Part shown: one piece after another, positions 50,481 through 59,739 of the stretch
Layout of the letters: every line of letters starts with the position of its first letter
How positions within the stretch are numbered: position 1 is the stretch's first letter
Origin: CAZFOB01 sp964520325
GTDB lineage: Bacteria > Actinomycetota > JAICYB01
Direction of reading: 5' to 3'
NCBI GenBank assembly: GCA_964520325.1
Contig: CAZFOB010000003.1
Span: 124,001-188,000, forward strand
DNA: 64,000 bases
Program-made: the position numbers and the translations under genes
Notes under the pieces: generated by a model
Database searches by the model: none
What the model saw: the letters and a program-made list of their open reading frames with translations, nothing else
What the model was told of the DNA's origin: nothing

Positions 50481-51703
50481 CGAGCCGGGGCGAAGACGCC
50501 CGCTGCCCCGGCGTCGTCGAGATGCGCGAGGCCGAGGACGGGTGGCTCGCTCGCGTCCGTCTTCCGGGTGGTCGGGCTACGACCGAACAGCTTGATGCCC
50601 TCGTTTCGGTAGCGAGCTTGGGGAGTGGGCTCGTCGACATCACACGTCGCGCCAACGTTCAGATCCGGGGCCTGTCACCCGCATCCGGGCCGGCGGCCGC
50701 TTCAACCCTCGCGGACGCCGGACTGCTGCCGTCGGTCACGCACGAGCGCCTTCGCAACATCGTAGCCAGCCCGTTCGGCGGGCGGCATCCGCAAGCCATC
50801 TGCGATACGGATGCGATCGTCGAGGAGTTGGATCGCGAGCTCTGCGCCGACGGCTATCTGCAGGCGCTCCCCGAGCGGTTCGGTTTCGGGGTAGATGACG
50901 GGAGCCGCGCCCTGGCCGATCTCGACTTCGATGTCGAGCTTGGCGCTGAGACGGGCGACGCGGGGCGGTTTCGCCTGTCGATCGGTGGTTCGCCGACGGA
51001 TGTGGTCACGACGCCTTCTTGCGCCGCGAGGACCGCCTTGGACGCGGCACGCGCCTTCCTTGGCGCGCGGGAGTCATCTGGGAGCCGCGCGTGGCATGTC
51101 CGAGAGATCCCCGGCGGCGCAACCTCGATCACCGGTCGCATGGGCGCCGCGATCGTGCGGCCGTCGACTCGAAGCCCTCAGCTCGCGATCCGGCCGGGGG
51201 TCTTGACGCAGCGAGACGGTCGGGTCGCGATCACGGCCCTTGCGCCGCTCGGTCGGTTGAACGGCGACATGCTGTGTTTGCTGGCCGGGCTCGTGCGACG
51301 GTGCGCGGCCGACGTTCGGTTCTCCGCCTGGCGCACGGTAACGGTCGTCGATGTCTCAGCGCGTGAAGCGGATGGCCTCGCCGACGCCATCGCGGATCTG
51401 GGCCTTCTCTTGTCGTCCGGCTCGGGATGGGAGGATCTCACCGCGTGCGTGGGCGCCGGAGCATGCGCGAAGGCGCGGGTCGATGTTCGCGCGGCTGTTG
51501 CGCAACGGGCCGGCGAGCGCACCGATCAAGCGCCGGCCGAGCATTGGTCGGCGTGCGAACGAAGGTGCGGAGAGCCGAAGTCCGTGCCGATCAGCGTCGC
51601 TGCGACGGACACCGGGTTGGCCGTCACAGTCTTGGGGCACGCGATCGACGTGCCCGACACCGCGGGCGCGATCGAACACCTGGCGGATGAGAGACCGCAG
51701 TGA
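50477..51703 (+). CDS. cobG: Precorrin-3B synthase CobG
   Basis: A 408-residue sirohaem/Fe-S enzyme of the nitrite/sulfite reductase family. The N-terminus reads CPGVVEMREAEDGWLARVRL, then RRANVQIRGLSPA, and VASPFGGRHPQAICDTD. The Fe-S cluster ligands are in ACVGAGACAKARVDVRA and HWSACERRCGEPK. It oxygenates precorrin-3A to 3B, an O2-dependent ring-contraction step that marks the aerobic pathway. The conserved CPG lies before the first ATG (50522), so CTG 50477, overlapping the cbtA stop as CTGA and preceded by GGAGGA, is the likely start. Confidence 0.88.
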   Translation: MTSRGEDARCPGVVEMREAEDGWLARVRLPGGRATTEQLDALVSVASLGSGLVDITRRANVQIRGLSPASGPAAASTLADAGLLPSVTHERLRNIVASPFGGRHPQAICDTDAIVEELDRELCADGYLQALPERFGFGVDDGSRALADLDFDVELGAETGDAGRFRLSIGGSPTDVVTTPSCAARTALDAARAFLGARESSGSRAWHVREIPGGATSITGRMGAAIVRPSTRSPQLAIRPGVLTQRDGRVAITALAPLGRLNGDMLCLLAGLVRRCAADVRFSAWRTVTVVDVSAREADGLADAIADLGLLLSSGSGWEDLTACVGAGACAKARVDVRAAVAQRAGERTDQAPAEHWSACERRCGEPKSVPISVAATDTGLAVTVLGHAIDVPDTAGAIEHLADERPQ

Positions 51704-52326
51704 GCGACTATGTCCGGGACGGTCCCGAGATCTACCGTCGCTCGTTCGCGACGATCCGGGACGAAGCCGAGCTCGACGGCCTCGATCCAACCGTTGCACG
51801 AACCGCCGTACGCATGATCCATGCATGCGGGATGGTCGACCTTACGTCCGACATCGACGTCTCCGACGGTTTCGCTTCCGCCGCCGTCGGTGCCCTGCGA
51901 CGTGGTGCTCTGATCCTCTGTGACACCGCGATGGTGTCCGCCGGCATCACGCGGAGCAGGCTCCCGGCAGGGAACGAAGTGGTCTGCACGCTGTCGGATC
52001 CGAGCGTGCCGCAGCTGGCTGCCGTGCTCTGTACGACACGCAGCGCGGCGGCACTCGAGCTGTGGCGAGGGCGCATCGCCGGCTCACTCGTCGTGATCGG
52101 GAACGCGCCGACGGCCCTCTTCCGTTTGCTCGAGATCGTCGAGTCAACCGATGAACGTCCCGCCGCCGTCGTCGGCGTTCCCGTCGGCTTCGTCGGTGCG
52201 GCAGAATCGAAGGTCGCGCTCACACGCCACCCGTCACGGCTCGAGCATCTCGTCGTCCATGGGCGCCGCGGCGGCAGTGCGATCGCCGCGGCCGCCGTCA
52301 ATGCGCTCGCAAGCGAGGATGAGTGA
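51700..52326 (+). CDS. cobH: Precorrin-8X methylmutase CobH
   Basis: A 208-residue enzyme whose MIHACGMVDLTSDIDVSD contains the conserved catalytic His, with GALILCDTAMVSAGITRSRL and GNAPTALFRLLEIVES of CobH/CbiC. GVPVGFVGAAESK is another family hallmark. It moves a methyl group from C11 to C12 to make hydrogenobyrinate. GTG 51700 overlaps the cobG stop. In the aerobic pathway this step precedes cobalt insertion by CobNST. Confidence 0.96.
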   Translation: MSDYVRDGPEIYRRSFATIRDEAELDGLDPTVARTAVRMIHACGMVDLTSDIDVSDGFASAAVGALRRGALILCDTAMVSAGITRSRLPAGNEVVCTLSDPSVPQLAAVLCTTRSAAALELWRGRIAGSLVVIGNAPTALFRLLEIVESTDERPAAVVGVPVGFVGAAESKVALTRHPSRLEHLVVHGRRGGSAIAAAAVNALASEDE

Positions 52327-53837
52327 ACCGGGCCACGGCATCGACGAGCGGAAGACTGTTCGGCGTCGGACTCGGGCCGGGCGATCCCGAGCTGGTCACG
52401 CTCAAGGCGCGCCGCGTCATCGAGCAAGCCGATGTCGTGGCGTATCCGACGGCACGCCACGGGCGGAGCATCGCGAGAAGCATCGCCGCTCCGTACCTGC
52501 GCTCCGGGCAGACCGAGATCGCGATGACGTTCCCGGTGACGACCGAGGACGTCGTCCCTCACGGAGGCTACGAGCGGGCGCTGCGTGAGTTCTACGACGA
52601 TCAAGCCGAACGCCTCGCCTCGCACCTCGATGCCGGTCGAGCGGTCGTCGTTCTGTGCGAGGGTGATCCGTTCTTCTACGGCAGTTACATGTACCTCCAC
52701 GAACGACTCGCGCATCGCTACGCGACCGAGGTCGTCCCCGGCGTAACGTCGTTCAGCGCCGCGGCCGCAGCGGCTGGCGTCCCCCTCGCCAAGAGCGACG
52801 ACGTGCTCACGGTGCTGCCGGGAACGCTTCCACCGGAGGTGATCGCGCATCACCTCCGGACAACCGATGCGGCCGTCGTGTTGAAACTCGGACGGACGTT
52901 CGACTCGGTGCGCCAAGCCGCCGAGCGAGCCGAGGTCGGGGACCGGACCATCTATGTAGAACGAGCCAGCACGCCAGACGAACGCTTCATGATGCTGCGC
53001 GATGTCGACGGCACGATCCCTTATATGTCGCTATTGCTCGTGCCGACGGCTAACGCAACAGATACCTCCCAGCGCCACGATCGAGGCGCCGAGGTGGCCG
53101 TCGTTGGTCTCGGACCCGCTGGTCCGCAGTGGCTGACGCCCGAGGCGGCAACGGCGCTCGCGGGAGCGGACGATCTGGTCGGGTACGTGGGGTACCTCGA
53201 TCGCGTGCCACCGCGCGCCGGACAACAACGCCACGAGAGCGACAACCGAGACGAGGCAGAACGCGCGCATCTCGCGTTGAAGCTGGCGGCGTCGGGACGG
53301 CGCGTCGCCGTCGTATCCTCCGGTGATCCGGGAATCTTCGCGATGGCCGCGGCGGTGCTGGAAGCATTCGAAGCTTGCGGTGACGAATACCGCGAGGTCG
53401 CTGTTCGCATCGTCCCGGGAGTGTCGGCCATGCAGGCCGCCGCAGCGCGGGTCGGGGCGCCGCTCGGACACGACTTCTGCGTCATCTCGCTCTCCGACCA
53501 GCTCAAGCCGTGGGACGTGGTCGAGCGACGACTCGAGGCAGCGGGGGCATCCGACATGGCCGTTGCCATCTACAACCCCGCCTCGCGAACGCGGCGCGAG
53601 CAGCTCGAGCGTGCTCGGGCGGTGCTGCTCGTCCATCGAGGGCAGGACACACCGGTAGTGGTCGCGCGCGACGTCGGCGGTAAGCAGGAGCAGATCTCGG
53701 TGTCTACACTCGCAGGCTTCGAAGCTGCATCGGTCGACATGCGGACACTGCTGATCGTCGGCTCATCGACGACCCGAGTGGTCGATGGAGCCGACGGTAC
53801 ACCGCGCGTGTACACGCCTCGGAGCTACCCGGGCTAG
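52323..53837 (+). CDS. cobIJ: Fused precorrin-2 C20- and precorrin-3B C17-methyltransferase (CobI-CobJ)
   Basis: A 504-residue fusion. Residues 10-240 are a CobI methylase (FGVGLGPGDPELVTLKARRV, VVLCEGDPFFYGSYMYLHER, VVPGVTSFSAAAAAAGVPLA); residues 257-500 are CobJ (VVGLGPAGPQWLTPEA, VVSSGDPGIFAMAAAVLEAF, IVPGVSAMQAAAARVGAPLG, SDMAVAIYNPASRTRREQL). Both bind S-adenosylmethionine. CobI adds the C20 methyl, CobJ drives ring contraction with C17 methylation. Such fusions are common in Actinobacteria. GTG 52323 overlaps the cobH stop; the stop TAG shares CTAG with cobK. Confidence 0.96.
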   Translation: MNRATASTSGRLFGVGLGPGDPELVTLKARRVIEQADVVAYPTARHGRSIARSIAAPYLRSGQTEIAMTFPVTTEDVVPHGGYERALREFYDDQAERLASHLDAGRAVVVLCEGDPFFYGSYMYLHERLAHRYATEVVPGVTSFSAAAAAAGVPLAKSDDVLTVLPGTLPPEVIAHHLRTTDAAVVLKLGRTFDSVRQAAERAEVGDRTIYVERASTPDERFMMLRDVDGTIPYMSLLLVPTANATDTSQRHDRGAEVAVVGLGPAGPQWLTPEAATALAGADDLVGYVGYLDRVPPRAGQQRHESDNRDEAERAHLALKLAASGRRVAVVSSGDPGIFAMAAAVLEAFEACGDEYREVAVRIVPGVSAMQAAAARVGAPLGHDFCVISLSDQLKPWDVVERRLEAAGASDMAVAIYNPASRTRREQLERARAVLLVHRGQDTPVVVARDVGGKQEQISVSTLAGFEAASVDMRTLLIVGSSTTRVVDGADGTPRVYTPRSYPG

Positions 53838-54574
53838 AGGTTCCGCCTGAGCCAGTCGAGTGCCTGGTCGACCGTGCTCACCGTGTGTGCGCTCGGACGA
53901 GCCGGTCGCCGGACGACGATCACGGGTAGTCCTCGCATCCGGGCAGCATCGAGCTTCGGTCGCGTGTACGTCCCGCCGCTGTCCTTCGTGACAAGCAGGT
54001 CGATGCGATGCTCGTCGATCAGCGCGAGCTCGCCATCAAGGACGTACGGTCCCCGGTCCAGCAGGACCTGATGCCGGCAAGGAAGCGGGAGCTCCGGTGT
54101 CTCGACGCAACGGATGAGGAACCACGCATCGGTCATGGCGCTGAACGACGCGAGTCCTTGTCGTCCCGTTGTGAGGAACACACGGCTCCCGAGATCAGCA
54201 ACGGCCGAGGCGGCATCATCCAGCGAGTCGACCCAGTGCCACCGATCCTGCGTAGTTGGCGTCCATCCCGGTCGTTCCAATCGCACGAGCCGGATACCGG
54301 CGTCGGAACATGCCTGCGCGGCCGAAGAGGAGATGCGCTCGGCGAAGGGGTGGGTTGCGTCGACGACTGCAACAACCTCGTGATCGATGAGCCAGCGCGC
54401 GAGCGCGGTTGGTCCACCGAAGCCGCCGATGCGAACGTCGCCCGCCGGCAGTCGCGGGTTCGTCACACGTCCGGCGAGAGAGGAGACGACCGGGATGCCG
54501 GCATCGACGAGCTCGTCGGCGAGCTCACGCGCCTCGCTTGTTCCGCCCAGGACGAGGACGACGCGTTCCCCCAT
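53834..54574 (-). CDS. cobK: Precorrin-6A reductase CobK
   Basis: A 246-residue NADPH-dependent reductase: VLVLGGTSEARELADELVDA (nucleotide site), GGFGGPTALARWLIDHEVVA, VVDATHPFAERISSSAAQAC, LTTGRQGLASFSA and VTKDSGGTYTRPKLDAARMR are all family patterns. It reduces precorrin-6A to precorrin-6B. The gene converges with cobIJ; both stop codons are the two strands of CTAG at 53834-53837. It is the last gene of the minus-strand cobalamin operon. Confidence 0.94.
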   Translation of the reverse strand: MGERVVLVLGGTSEARELADELVDAGIPVVSSLAGRVTNPRLPAGDVRIGGFGGPTALARWLIDHEVVAVVDATHPFAERISSSAAQACSDAGIRLVRLERPGWTPTTQDRWHWVDSLDDAASAVADLGSRVFLTTGRQGLASFSAMTDAWFLIRCVETPELPLPCRHQVLLDRGPYVLDGELALIDEHRIDLLVTKDSGGTYTRPKLDAARMRGLPVIVVRRPARPSAHTVSTVDQALDWLRRNL

Positions 54575-54580
54575 CGGCGA

Positions 54581-55372
54581 CTACGCGTCCTCGGGCGCAG
54601 CTTTATCGGCGCGCGGCGGCGCCCTGAGGAGGTAGGTGTCCATGACCCAGCCCTTCTCCTCCCGAGCCTTGCGCCGGACCTGCTGGATCTGCTCAGAGAC
54701 GTCGGAGACTCGCCCCGACACGAGGATCTCGTCTGTCGTACCGAGGTACGCACCCCAATAGATGTGCGTGTCGGGGTCGGCGATCTCCGAGAACGTGCAG
54801 TCGGCGTCGAGCATCACCACGACATCGTTGCTGCAGTCGGGGAACCCCTCGTTCGCGAGCCGGCGGCCGGTCGTGATGTGGATGGGATCACCGACCCGGT
54901 TCAGCCCGATCCGGTGGGCGGCGGCGAGCGCCTGCACGCTCGTGACGCCCGGCACGACGTCGTACGAGAACGCGACGTTGCCGCGCGCGGCGATGTCGGA
55001 GACGATCGCGAGCGTGCCGTCGTAGAGCGACGGATCACCCAATACGAGGAACGCACCGCATCGATCCTCGTCGAGCTCGGTTTCGATCAGGCGCTCATAG
55101 ACGTCGGCTCGCCGCCGGCGCCAGTCTTCAACGGCCGAGCGATAGCCAGGGGCCGAGCGGTCGCGCTCCGGGTCGCGCACCTCGACGAACCGGTACGACG
55201 CGTTCTCGACGTAGCGTTCGCAGATCTGTTTACGGAGGTCCACGAGGTCGTGTTTCTCACGTCCCTTGTCGACGAGGAAGAAGACGTCGGTAGCGTTGAG
55301 CGCCTTGATGGCCTGCACCGTGATGTGCTCCGGATCGCCAGGGCCGACGCCGATGATGCGGACGTGTCTCAT
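54581..55372 (-). CDS. cobF: Precorrin-6A synthase (deacetylating) CobF
   Basis: A 263-residue SAM-dependent methylase of the CobF type: VRIIGVGPGDPEHITVQAIK, DVFFLVDKGREKHDLVDLRK, GAFLVLGDPSLYDGTLAI and DVVPGVTSVQALAAAHRIGL. CobF, found only in the aerobic pathway, methylates C1 and removes the acetyl fragment from precorrin-5. Its ATG overlaps the cobM stop by one base (TGATG). The C-terminal acidic tail (RAPPRADKAAPEDA) is not conserved. Confidence 0.95.
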   Translation of the reverse strand: MRHVRIIGVGPGDPEHITVQAIKALNATDVFFLVDKGREKHDLVDLRKQICERYVENASYRFVEVRDPERDRSAPGYRSAVEDWRRRRADVYERLIETELDEDRCGAFLVLGDPSLYDGTLAIVSDIAARGNVAFSYDVVPGVTSVQALAAAHRIGLNRVGDPIHITTGRRLANEGFPDCSNDVVVMLDADCTFSEIADPDTHIYWGAYLGTTDEILVSGRVSDVSEQIQQVRRKAREEKGWVMDTYLLRAPPRADKAAPEDA

Positions 55373-56136
55373 CAGGTGGTGTGCTCCGTAGTGAGTGGAC
55401 GGTTGCGGGAATCCGAATAGAGGTGGCTCTCGTCGAACCCGTGGCTCGCGAGCGCTGGTCCGACGAGGATCACGGCGGTGCGGACGACGCTGGCCTCGTC
55501 CACCTGCGCCGCGATCGTCTCGAGCGTGCCGCGAAGGATCAGCTCGTCGGGCCAGCCGGCGCGAGCGACGATCGCAACTGGACAGTCGCTCCCGTAGGCG
55601 GGCTCGAGCATCTCGACGATCTCGCCGATCGCTTGCGCGCCGAGGTGGATAGCAAGTGTTGCTTGGTGGATGGCGAGAGCCGGGAGCTGTTCGCCTTCGG
55701 GCAGCGGTGTCGACATTCGGTGGTACCTCGTGAGGATCACCGTCTGCGCTATGCCCGGCAGCGTGAGCTCCTGACGCAGCGCCGCGGCTGCAGCCGCGAA
55801 GGCGGGCACACCCGGCGTGAGGTCCCACGGGATGGCGAGTGAGTCCAGACGCCGCGTCTGCTCGGCGACCGCGCTGTAGATGGACAGATCGCCCGATTGC
55901 AACCGAGCAACGTCCTCACCGTTGCTGTGCGCGACGCGCAGCACCTCGATGATCTCGTCGAGCGTCAGATGCTGCGTGTCGACGAGTCGTGCGCCGGCGG
56001 GCGCGTGGGCGAGCACCTCCGCCGGAACGATCGATCCGGCGTATACGCAGACGGGACTTTCCGCGATCAGCCGCCGGCCGCGCAGCGTGAGGAGATCGGG
56101 GGCACCGGGACCGGCGCCGACGAAGTGAACCGTCAT
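55372..56136 (-). CDS. cobM: Precorrin-4 C11-methyltransferase CobM
   Basis: A 254-residue methylase with VHFVGAGPGAPDLLTLRGRR, PVCVYAGSIVPAEVLAHAPA, VARLQSGDLSIYSAVAEQTR, LTPGVPAFAAAAAALRQELT and VILTRYHRMSTPLPEGE, in CobM/CbiF order. It transfers a methyl to C11 of precorrin-4 to give precorrin-5. ATG 56136 overlaps the cobL stop (ATGA). The PEGEQLPALA segment is typical of the family. Confidence 0.96.
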   Translation of the reverse strand: MTVHFVGAGPGAPDLLTLRGRRLIAESPVCVYAGSIVPAEVLAHAPAGARLVDTQHLTLDEIIEVLRVAHSNGEDVARLQSGDLSIYSAVAEQTRRLDSLAIPWDLTPGVPAFAAAAAALRQELTLPGIAQTVILTRYHRMSTPLPEGEQLPALAIHQATLAIHLGAQAIGEIVEMLEPAYGSDCPVAIVARAGWPDELILRGTLETIAAQVDEASVVRTAVILVGPALASHGFDESHLYSDSRNRPLTTEHTT

Positions 56137-57347
56137 CGCGGACCCTTCCGCACGATCCACTGGACCACCGGGAAGTGTCCGCGCCATCCGGTGAACCCTC
56201 CGATGGGCTCGGCCCCTTCGATCGAGATCCGGACGAGCTCCCCGCCGAACTTCTCGCGGGCGGTAACGAGTCGTTGCTCACCTTCGAGCGTCACGGCGTT
56301 GGCGACGAGACGCCCCGCTGTTGCGAGTCGCTCCCAGCACTGTTCGAGGAGCCCCGGCACGCTCGCGCCGCCGCCGACGAAGATCGCGTCCGGGCGGTCG
56401 AGCTCGGCGAGTGCGTCCGGAGCTTCGCCGTGCCGGATATCGAGTCGCGGCACACCGAGCTCGCGCGCGTTCCTCGCGATCCGTTCGGCCCGCAACGCGT
56501 TCGCCTCGATCGCGATCGCGCGGGCGGTCGGCTCGCAGCGCAGCCACTCGATCGCGATCGAGCCGCTGCCCGCACCCACGTCCCAAAGGAGCTCGCCGGG
56601 CAGGGGGCCGAGCGCCGCGAGGGTGATCGCGCGTACTTGTCGCTTCGTGAGCTGGCCGTCGTGTTCGTACGCCTCGTCCGGCAGGCCCGGCGTGAGCGGG
56701 AGCGATGGTGTGCCGGGATCGGTCAGACATTCGATCGCTACGAGATACGGGGCGTCCGGCTCGTGGTTCTCCCAACGTTGCGCCGTTGTCGCGATGACGT
56801 GTTCGTCCGGCCCTCCGAGCTGCTCCAGCACGATCATCCGGCTCTGACCTAGACCGTGGACGCACAGCATGCGCGAGACATCGTCGGCCCCCGTGCGTCC
56901 ATGTGTGTAGACGATCAGGCGCCGGCCCGGTTGGAGCCACCGGACGAGCGTCTCAGACGGATGGGCAACCAGACTCACGAGATCGGCCTGGGCGCCGGCC
57001 CAGCCGAGCCGCGCGCAGGCGAGCGAGAACGCCGATGCCGACGGCAGAACGGTGAGCCGCTTCGGATCGACGCGCCGGGCAAGCGTCGCGCCGATGCCGT
57101 GCAGCATCGGGTCGCCGCTGGCGAGGACGCACGCGGGACCGATCGATCCCGCCACCAGTTCGTCCAACAGTGGATCGATGGGTGATGGCCAGCAACGACG
57201 TTCGGCGCTGGTGTTCGGAACAAGGGCCAGTTGCCGATGCGAGCCGACGAGCAACTTCGCGTCGAGGACGGCCAGCTGTGCGCGCTTGCCGAGTCCCTCC
57301 CACCCGTCGGCTCCGATGCCGACAACCGTCAGATGCGCATCCGTCAT
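56133..57347 (-). CDS. cobL: Precorrin-6Y C5,15-methyltransferase (decarboxylating) CobL
   Basis: A 404-residue two-domain enzyme. Residues 1-200 form the CbiE-type methylase (TVVGIGADGWEGLGKRAQLA, VLASGDPMLHGIGATLARRV, VLPSASAFSLACARLGWAG). Residues 230-400 are the CbiT-type methylase/decarboxylase (GQLTKRQVRAITLAALGP, LLWDVGAGSGSIAIEWLRCE, IFVGGGASVPGLLEQCWERL). Together they methylate C5 and C15 and remove the C12 acetate carboxyl of precorrin-6B. ATG 57347 overlaps the cobC stop. Confidence 0.96.
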   Translation of the reverse strand: MTDAHLTVVGIGADGWEGLGKRAQLAVLDAKLLVGSHRQLALVPNTSAERRCWPSPIDPLLDELVAGSIGPACVLASGDPMLHGIGATLARRVDPKRLTVLPSASAFSLACARLGWAGAQADLVSLVAHPSETLVRWLQPGRRLIVYTHGRTGADDVSRMLCVHGLGQSRMIVLEQLGGPDEHVIATTAQRWENHEPDAPYLVAIECLTDPGTPSLPLTPGLPDEAYEHDGQLTKRQVRAITLAALGPLPGELLWDVGAGSGSIAIEWLRCEPTARAIAIEANALRAERIARNARELGVPRLDIRHGEAPDALAELDRPDAIFVGGGASVPGLLEQCWERLATAGRLVANAVTLEGEQRLVTAREKFGGELVRISIEGAEPIGGFTGWRGHFPVVQWIVRKGPR

Positions 57348-58381
57348 GTGCAGTCCGCGAGCGCCTGCACGAGCCGCTCGTTGGCCTCGGCATCTCGCGC
57401 CGTTAGGCGGATGTGTTCCGCACGCAGGCCCGGAAATGACGCCGCCGGACGTACGGCGATCGCACGCTCTCGCAACGCCGCGACCACCGACTCGCCGTCG
57501 GCGACCTCGATCAGGCAGAAGTTGGCCGCGCCCGGCCACGTGCGGACGTTGTCGAGCCGGGAGAGGCGCGAGGCGAGATCGTCTCGTTCCTCCTGCGCGC
57601 GCACGGCTGCTGCCCTGAGCGCTTCCGGGCGCCCAGCCGCTGCGGTCAGAGCTGCAAGCGCAAGCGCGTTCGTCGACCAAGGCTGGCGAACATCACGGAG
57701 CCGCTTCGCGAGGTGCGATGGCGCCACCGCGTACCCGGCGCGCAAGCCCGGGATCGAAAGCGACTTCGTCAGGCTTCGTATCACGATCACGTCGGCGAGT
57801 CCTTCGCGCACGAGGGAGCCGGGTTCGCCGCACACCAGATCCATGAATGACTCATCGATGACGACGATTCGACCTGGGCGACACACCGCGCGCATCACAT
57901 CGGCCGGCTCGAGCCTTCCGTCTGGGGACGCCGGGTTTCCGGCGATCACGAGATCGGCATCGGCGGGTACGGCGCCGGGTTCGAGGACGAAATCTCGTTC
58001 GGCCTCCCGAATTACACGTGTAACCGGAACGTCATGGGCTCGCAGCGCCGCCTCTGCCTCCGTGAAGGCGGGGTGTACGCACGCGGCATGTGTCGGCTTG
58101 AGCGCGGCGGGGAGCAGCCACAGCGCTTCGGCAGCGCCGTTGGTCGGAACGATCTCGTGTCGCTCACGGCCGTGCAGCGCGGCGAGTGCTGCGATGGCAT
58201 CGGTGTCGTCCGGGTAACGATCAGCGTCTCGTTCGAGCGCTTCGCGCAATGCGACTCGCAGCCACTCCGGCGGTCCACCTGCGAGCACGTTCACGGCATG
58301 GTCGGTGTAGCCGTGATGAAGCTCTCCGTCGCCGTGCCGGCGCAGGTCGTCGATCCGGTCGGTCGCCGGTCGCACCGTCAT
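57344..58381 (-). CDS. cobC: PLP-dependent L-threonine-phosphate decarboxylase-like enzyme (CobC/CobD type)
   Basis: A 345-residue fold-I PLP enzyme of the HisC-like branch. The PLP lysine is in RSLTKSLSIPGLRAGYAVAP, the phosphate/pyridine residues in PTNGAAEALWLL and IAGNPASPDGRL, and VVIDESFMDLV supplies the Asp. It makes (R)-1-aminopropan-2-ol phosphate from threonine phosphate for the nucleotide loop. Members of this type in Actinobacteria are often annotated CobC. Located beside an ApgM-like gene and cobB; ATG 58381 overlaps the cobB stop. Confidence 0.88.
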   Translation of the reverse strand: MTVRPATDRIDDLRRHGDGELHHGYTDHAVNVLAGGPPEWLRVALREALERDADRYPDDTDAIAALAALHGRERHEIVPTNGAAEALWLLPAALKPTHAACVHPAFTEAEAALRAHDVPVTRVIREAERDFVLEPGAVPADADLVIAGNPASPDGRLEPADVMRAVCRPGRIVVIDESFMDLVCGEPGSLVREGLADVIVIRSLTKSLSIPGLRAGYAVAPSHLAKRLRDVRQPWSTNALALAALTAAAGRPEALRAAAVRAQEERDDLASRLSRLDNVRTWPGAANFCLIEVADGESVVAALRERAIAVRPAASFPGLRAEHIRLTARDAEANERLVQALADCT

Positions 58382-59739
58382 GCCGGCGCGTGAACGGCGA
58401 GCGACGCGGCACGGGCAAGGCGCAGTGCCGCGCCGGGGAAGGCGGCCCAATGCAGGTGGAGATAGCTCGCGTGGATCGAACCGGACACGAAGCCTTCATC
58501 TCTGACCACGCCGCGCGCTGCGAGCGTCCAGGCCGGGGTAGCCCCCTGAGCGGGCTCGACTTGCGAGTAGTGAAACTCGTGCCCGCGGAACGTTCCACCG
58601 CGGTCGGCGTAGATGCTGTCGTTCGCGGCGGTCGCTTCCCGGTATCCCAGCGTGAGCCGTTCCGTCATGCGTCCGCGGCCATCCAGCACGCCGCACATCT
58701 CATGGCCGTCGAGCTCCGCGCAGAGGTAGAGCAAGCCCCCGCACTCCGCAACGATCGGACGTCCCGCTCCCGCGAAGGCCTTGACGTCCGATCGGAGTGA
58801 GTCATTGGCGGCGAGCTCCTCACCGAAGACCTCCGGGAAGCCGCCGGCAAGCGTCAGCGCGCCGGCGCCGTCCGGCAGGTGCGGATCGGTGAGCGGATCG
58901 AAGGGGAGCAGCTCGGCCCCCGCGGCGGTGAGTAGCTCGAGGTTCTCCTGGTAGTGGAACGAAAACGCCGGCCCCTGGGCGATCGCGATGCGTGCGCGCG
59001 ACGCCGGCGACTCAGAAGGAGCGGGATCCCAAGCCGGGCCCCCGACATCGGGTGAGGCGCGCGCGAGCCCGACCACCGCGTCCAGATCGACGTGGGTAAC
59101 GATCTCCTGCGCCAGACGGTCGAGGATCTTCTTCGTTTCGATGTCGCGCTCGTCGGCGGGCACGAGCCCGAGATGTCGTTCTGGGGCCGTGATCTGATCG
59201 TCGCGGCGAAGGGCGCCCAGCACCGGAAGGCCGAGCGGCTCGATCGCGTCGCGCAGGAGTTGCTCGTGGAACTCGGAGCCGACGCGATTGAGGATCACGC
59301 CGGCGATCTCGAGCTCAGGATCGAAGGTGCGGTACCCGTGGACGATCGCAGCCACCGATCGAGCCATCGACGCGGCATCGACGACAAGGAGCACCGGTGC
59401 GTGCAAGAGCTTCGCGACGTGCGCCGTCGACGCGAGCTCCCCGCGTCCCGACACGCCGTCGAACAGACCCATGACGCCCTCGATCACAGCGATGTCGGCA
59501 TCGGACGTCCCGTGCCGGAAGAGTGGAGCGATGAGTTCGGGTCCGCTGAGGAACGCGTCGAGGTTTCGGCCGGGCCGGCCCGAGGCGACCGCGTGATAGG
59601 TCGGATCGATGAAGTCCGGGCCGACCTTGAAGCCTTGGACGCGAAGTCCACGCGAGCGAAGCGCGCCGATGAGACCGCACGACACCGACGTCTTCCCCGC
59701 GCTCGAGCTCGTGCCGGCGACGACGACGCGGGGGATCAC
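58378..59739 (-). CDS. cobB: Cobyrinic/hydrogenobyrinic acid a,c-diamide synthase CobB
   Basis: A 453-residue ATP- and glutamine-dependent amidating enzyme. The P-loop is VVAGTSSSAGKTSVSCGL, and VIEGVMGLFDGVSG is the family switch. The C-terminal half is a class I glutaminase with Cys in PIVAECGGLLYL and a late His (SGSIHASYLHLHWAAFP). It amidates the a and c carboxylates of the corrin. GTG 59739 overlaps the stop of the ApgM-like gene (GTGA); its own stop overlaps cobC. Confidence 0.95.
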   Translation of the reverse strand: MIPRVVVAGTSSSAGKTSVSCGLIGALRSRGLRVQGFKVGPDFIDPTYHAVASGRPGRNLDAFLSGPELIAPLFRHGTSDADIAVIEGVMGLFDGVSGRGELASTAHVAKLLHAPVLLVVDAASMARSVAAIVHGYRTFDPELEIAGVILNRVGSEFHEQLLRDAIEPLGLPVLGALRRDDQITAPERHLGLVPADERDIETKKILDRLAQEIVTHVDLDAVVGLARASPDVGGPAWDPAPSESPASRARIAIAQGPAFSFHYQENLELLTAAGAELLPFDPLTDPHLPDGAGALTLAGGFPEVFGEELAANDSLRSDVKAFAGAGRPIVAECGGLLYLCAELDGHEMCGVLDGRGRMTERLTLGYREATAANDSIYADRGGTFRGHEFHYSQVEPAQGATPAWTLAARGVVRDEGFVSGSIHASYLHLHWAAFPGAALRLARAASLAVHAPA

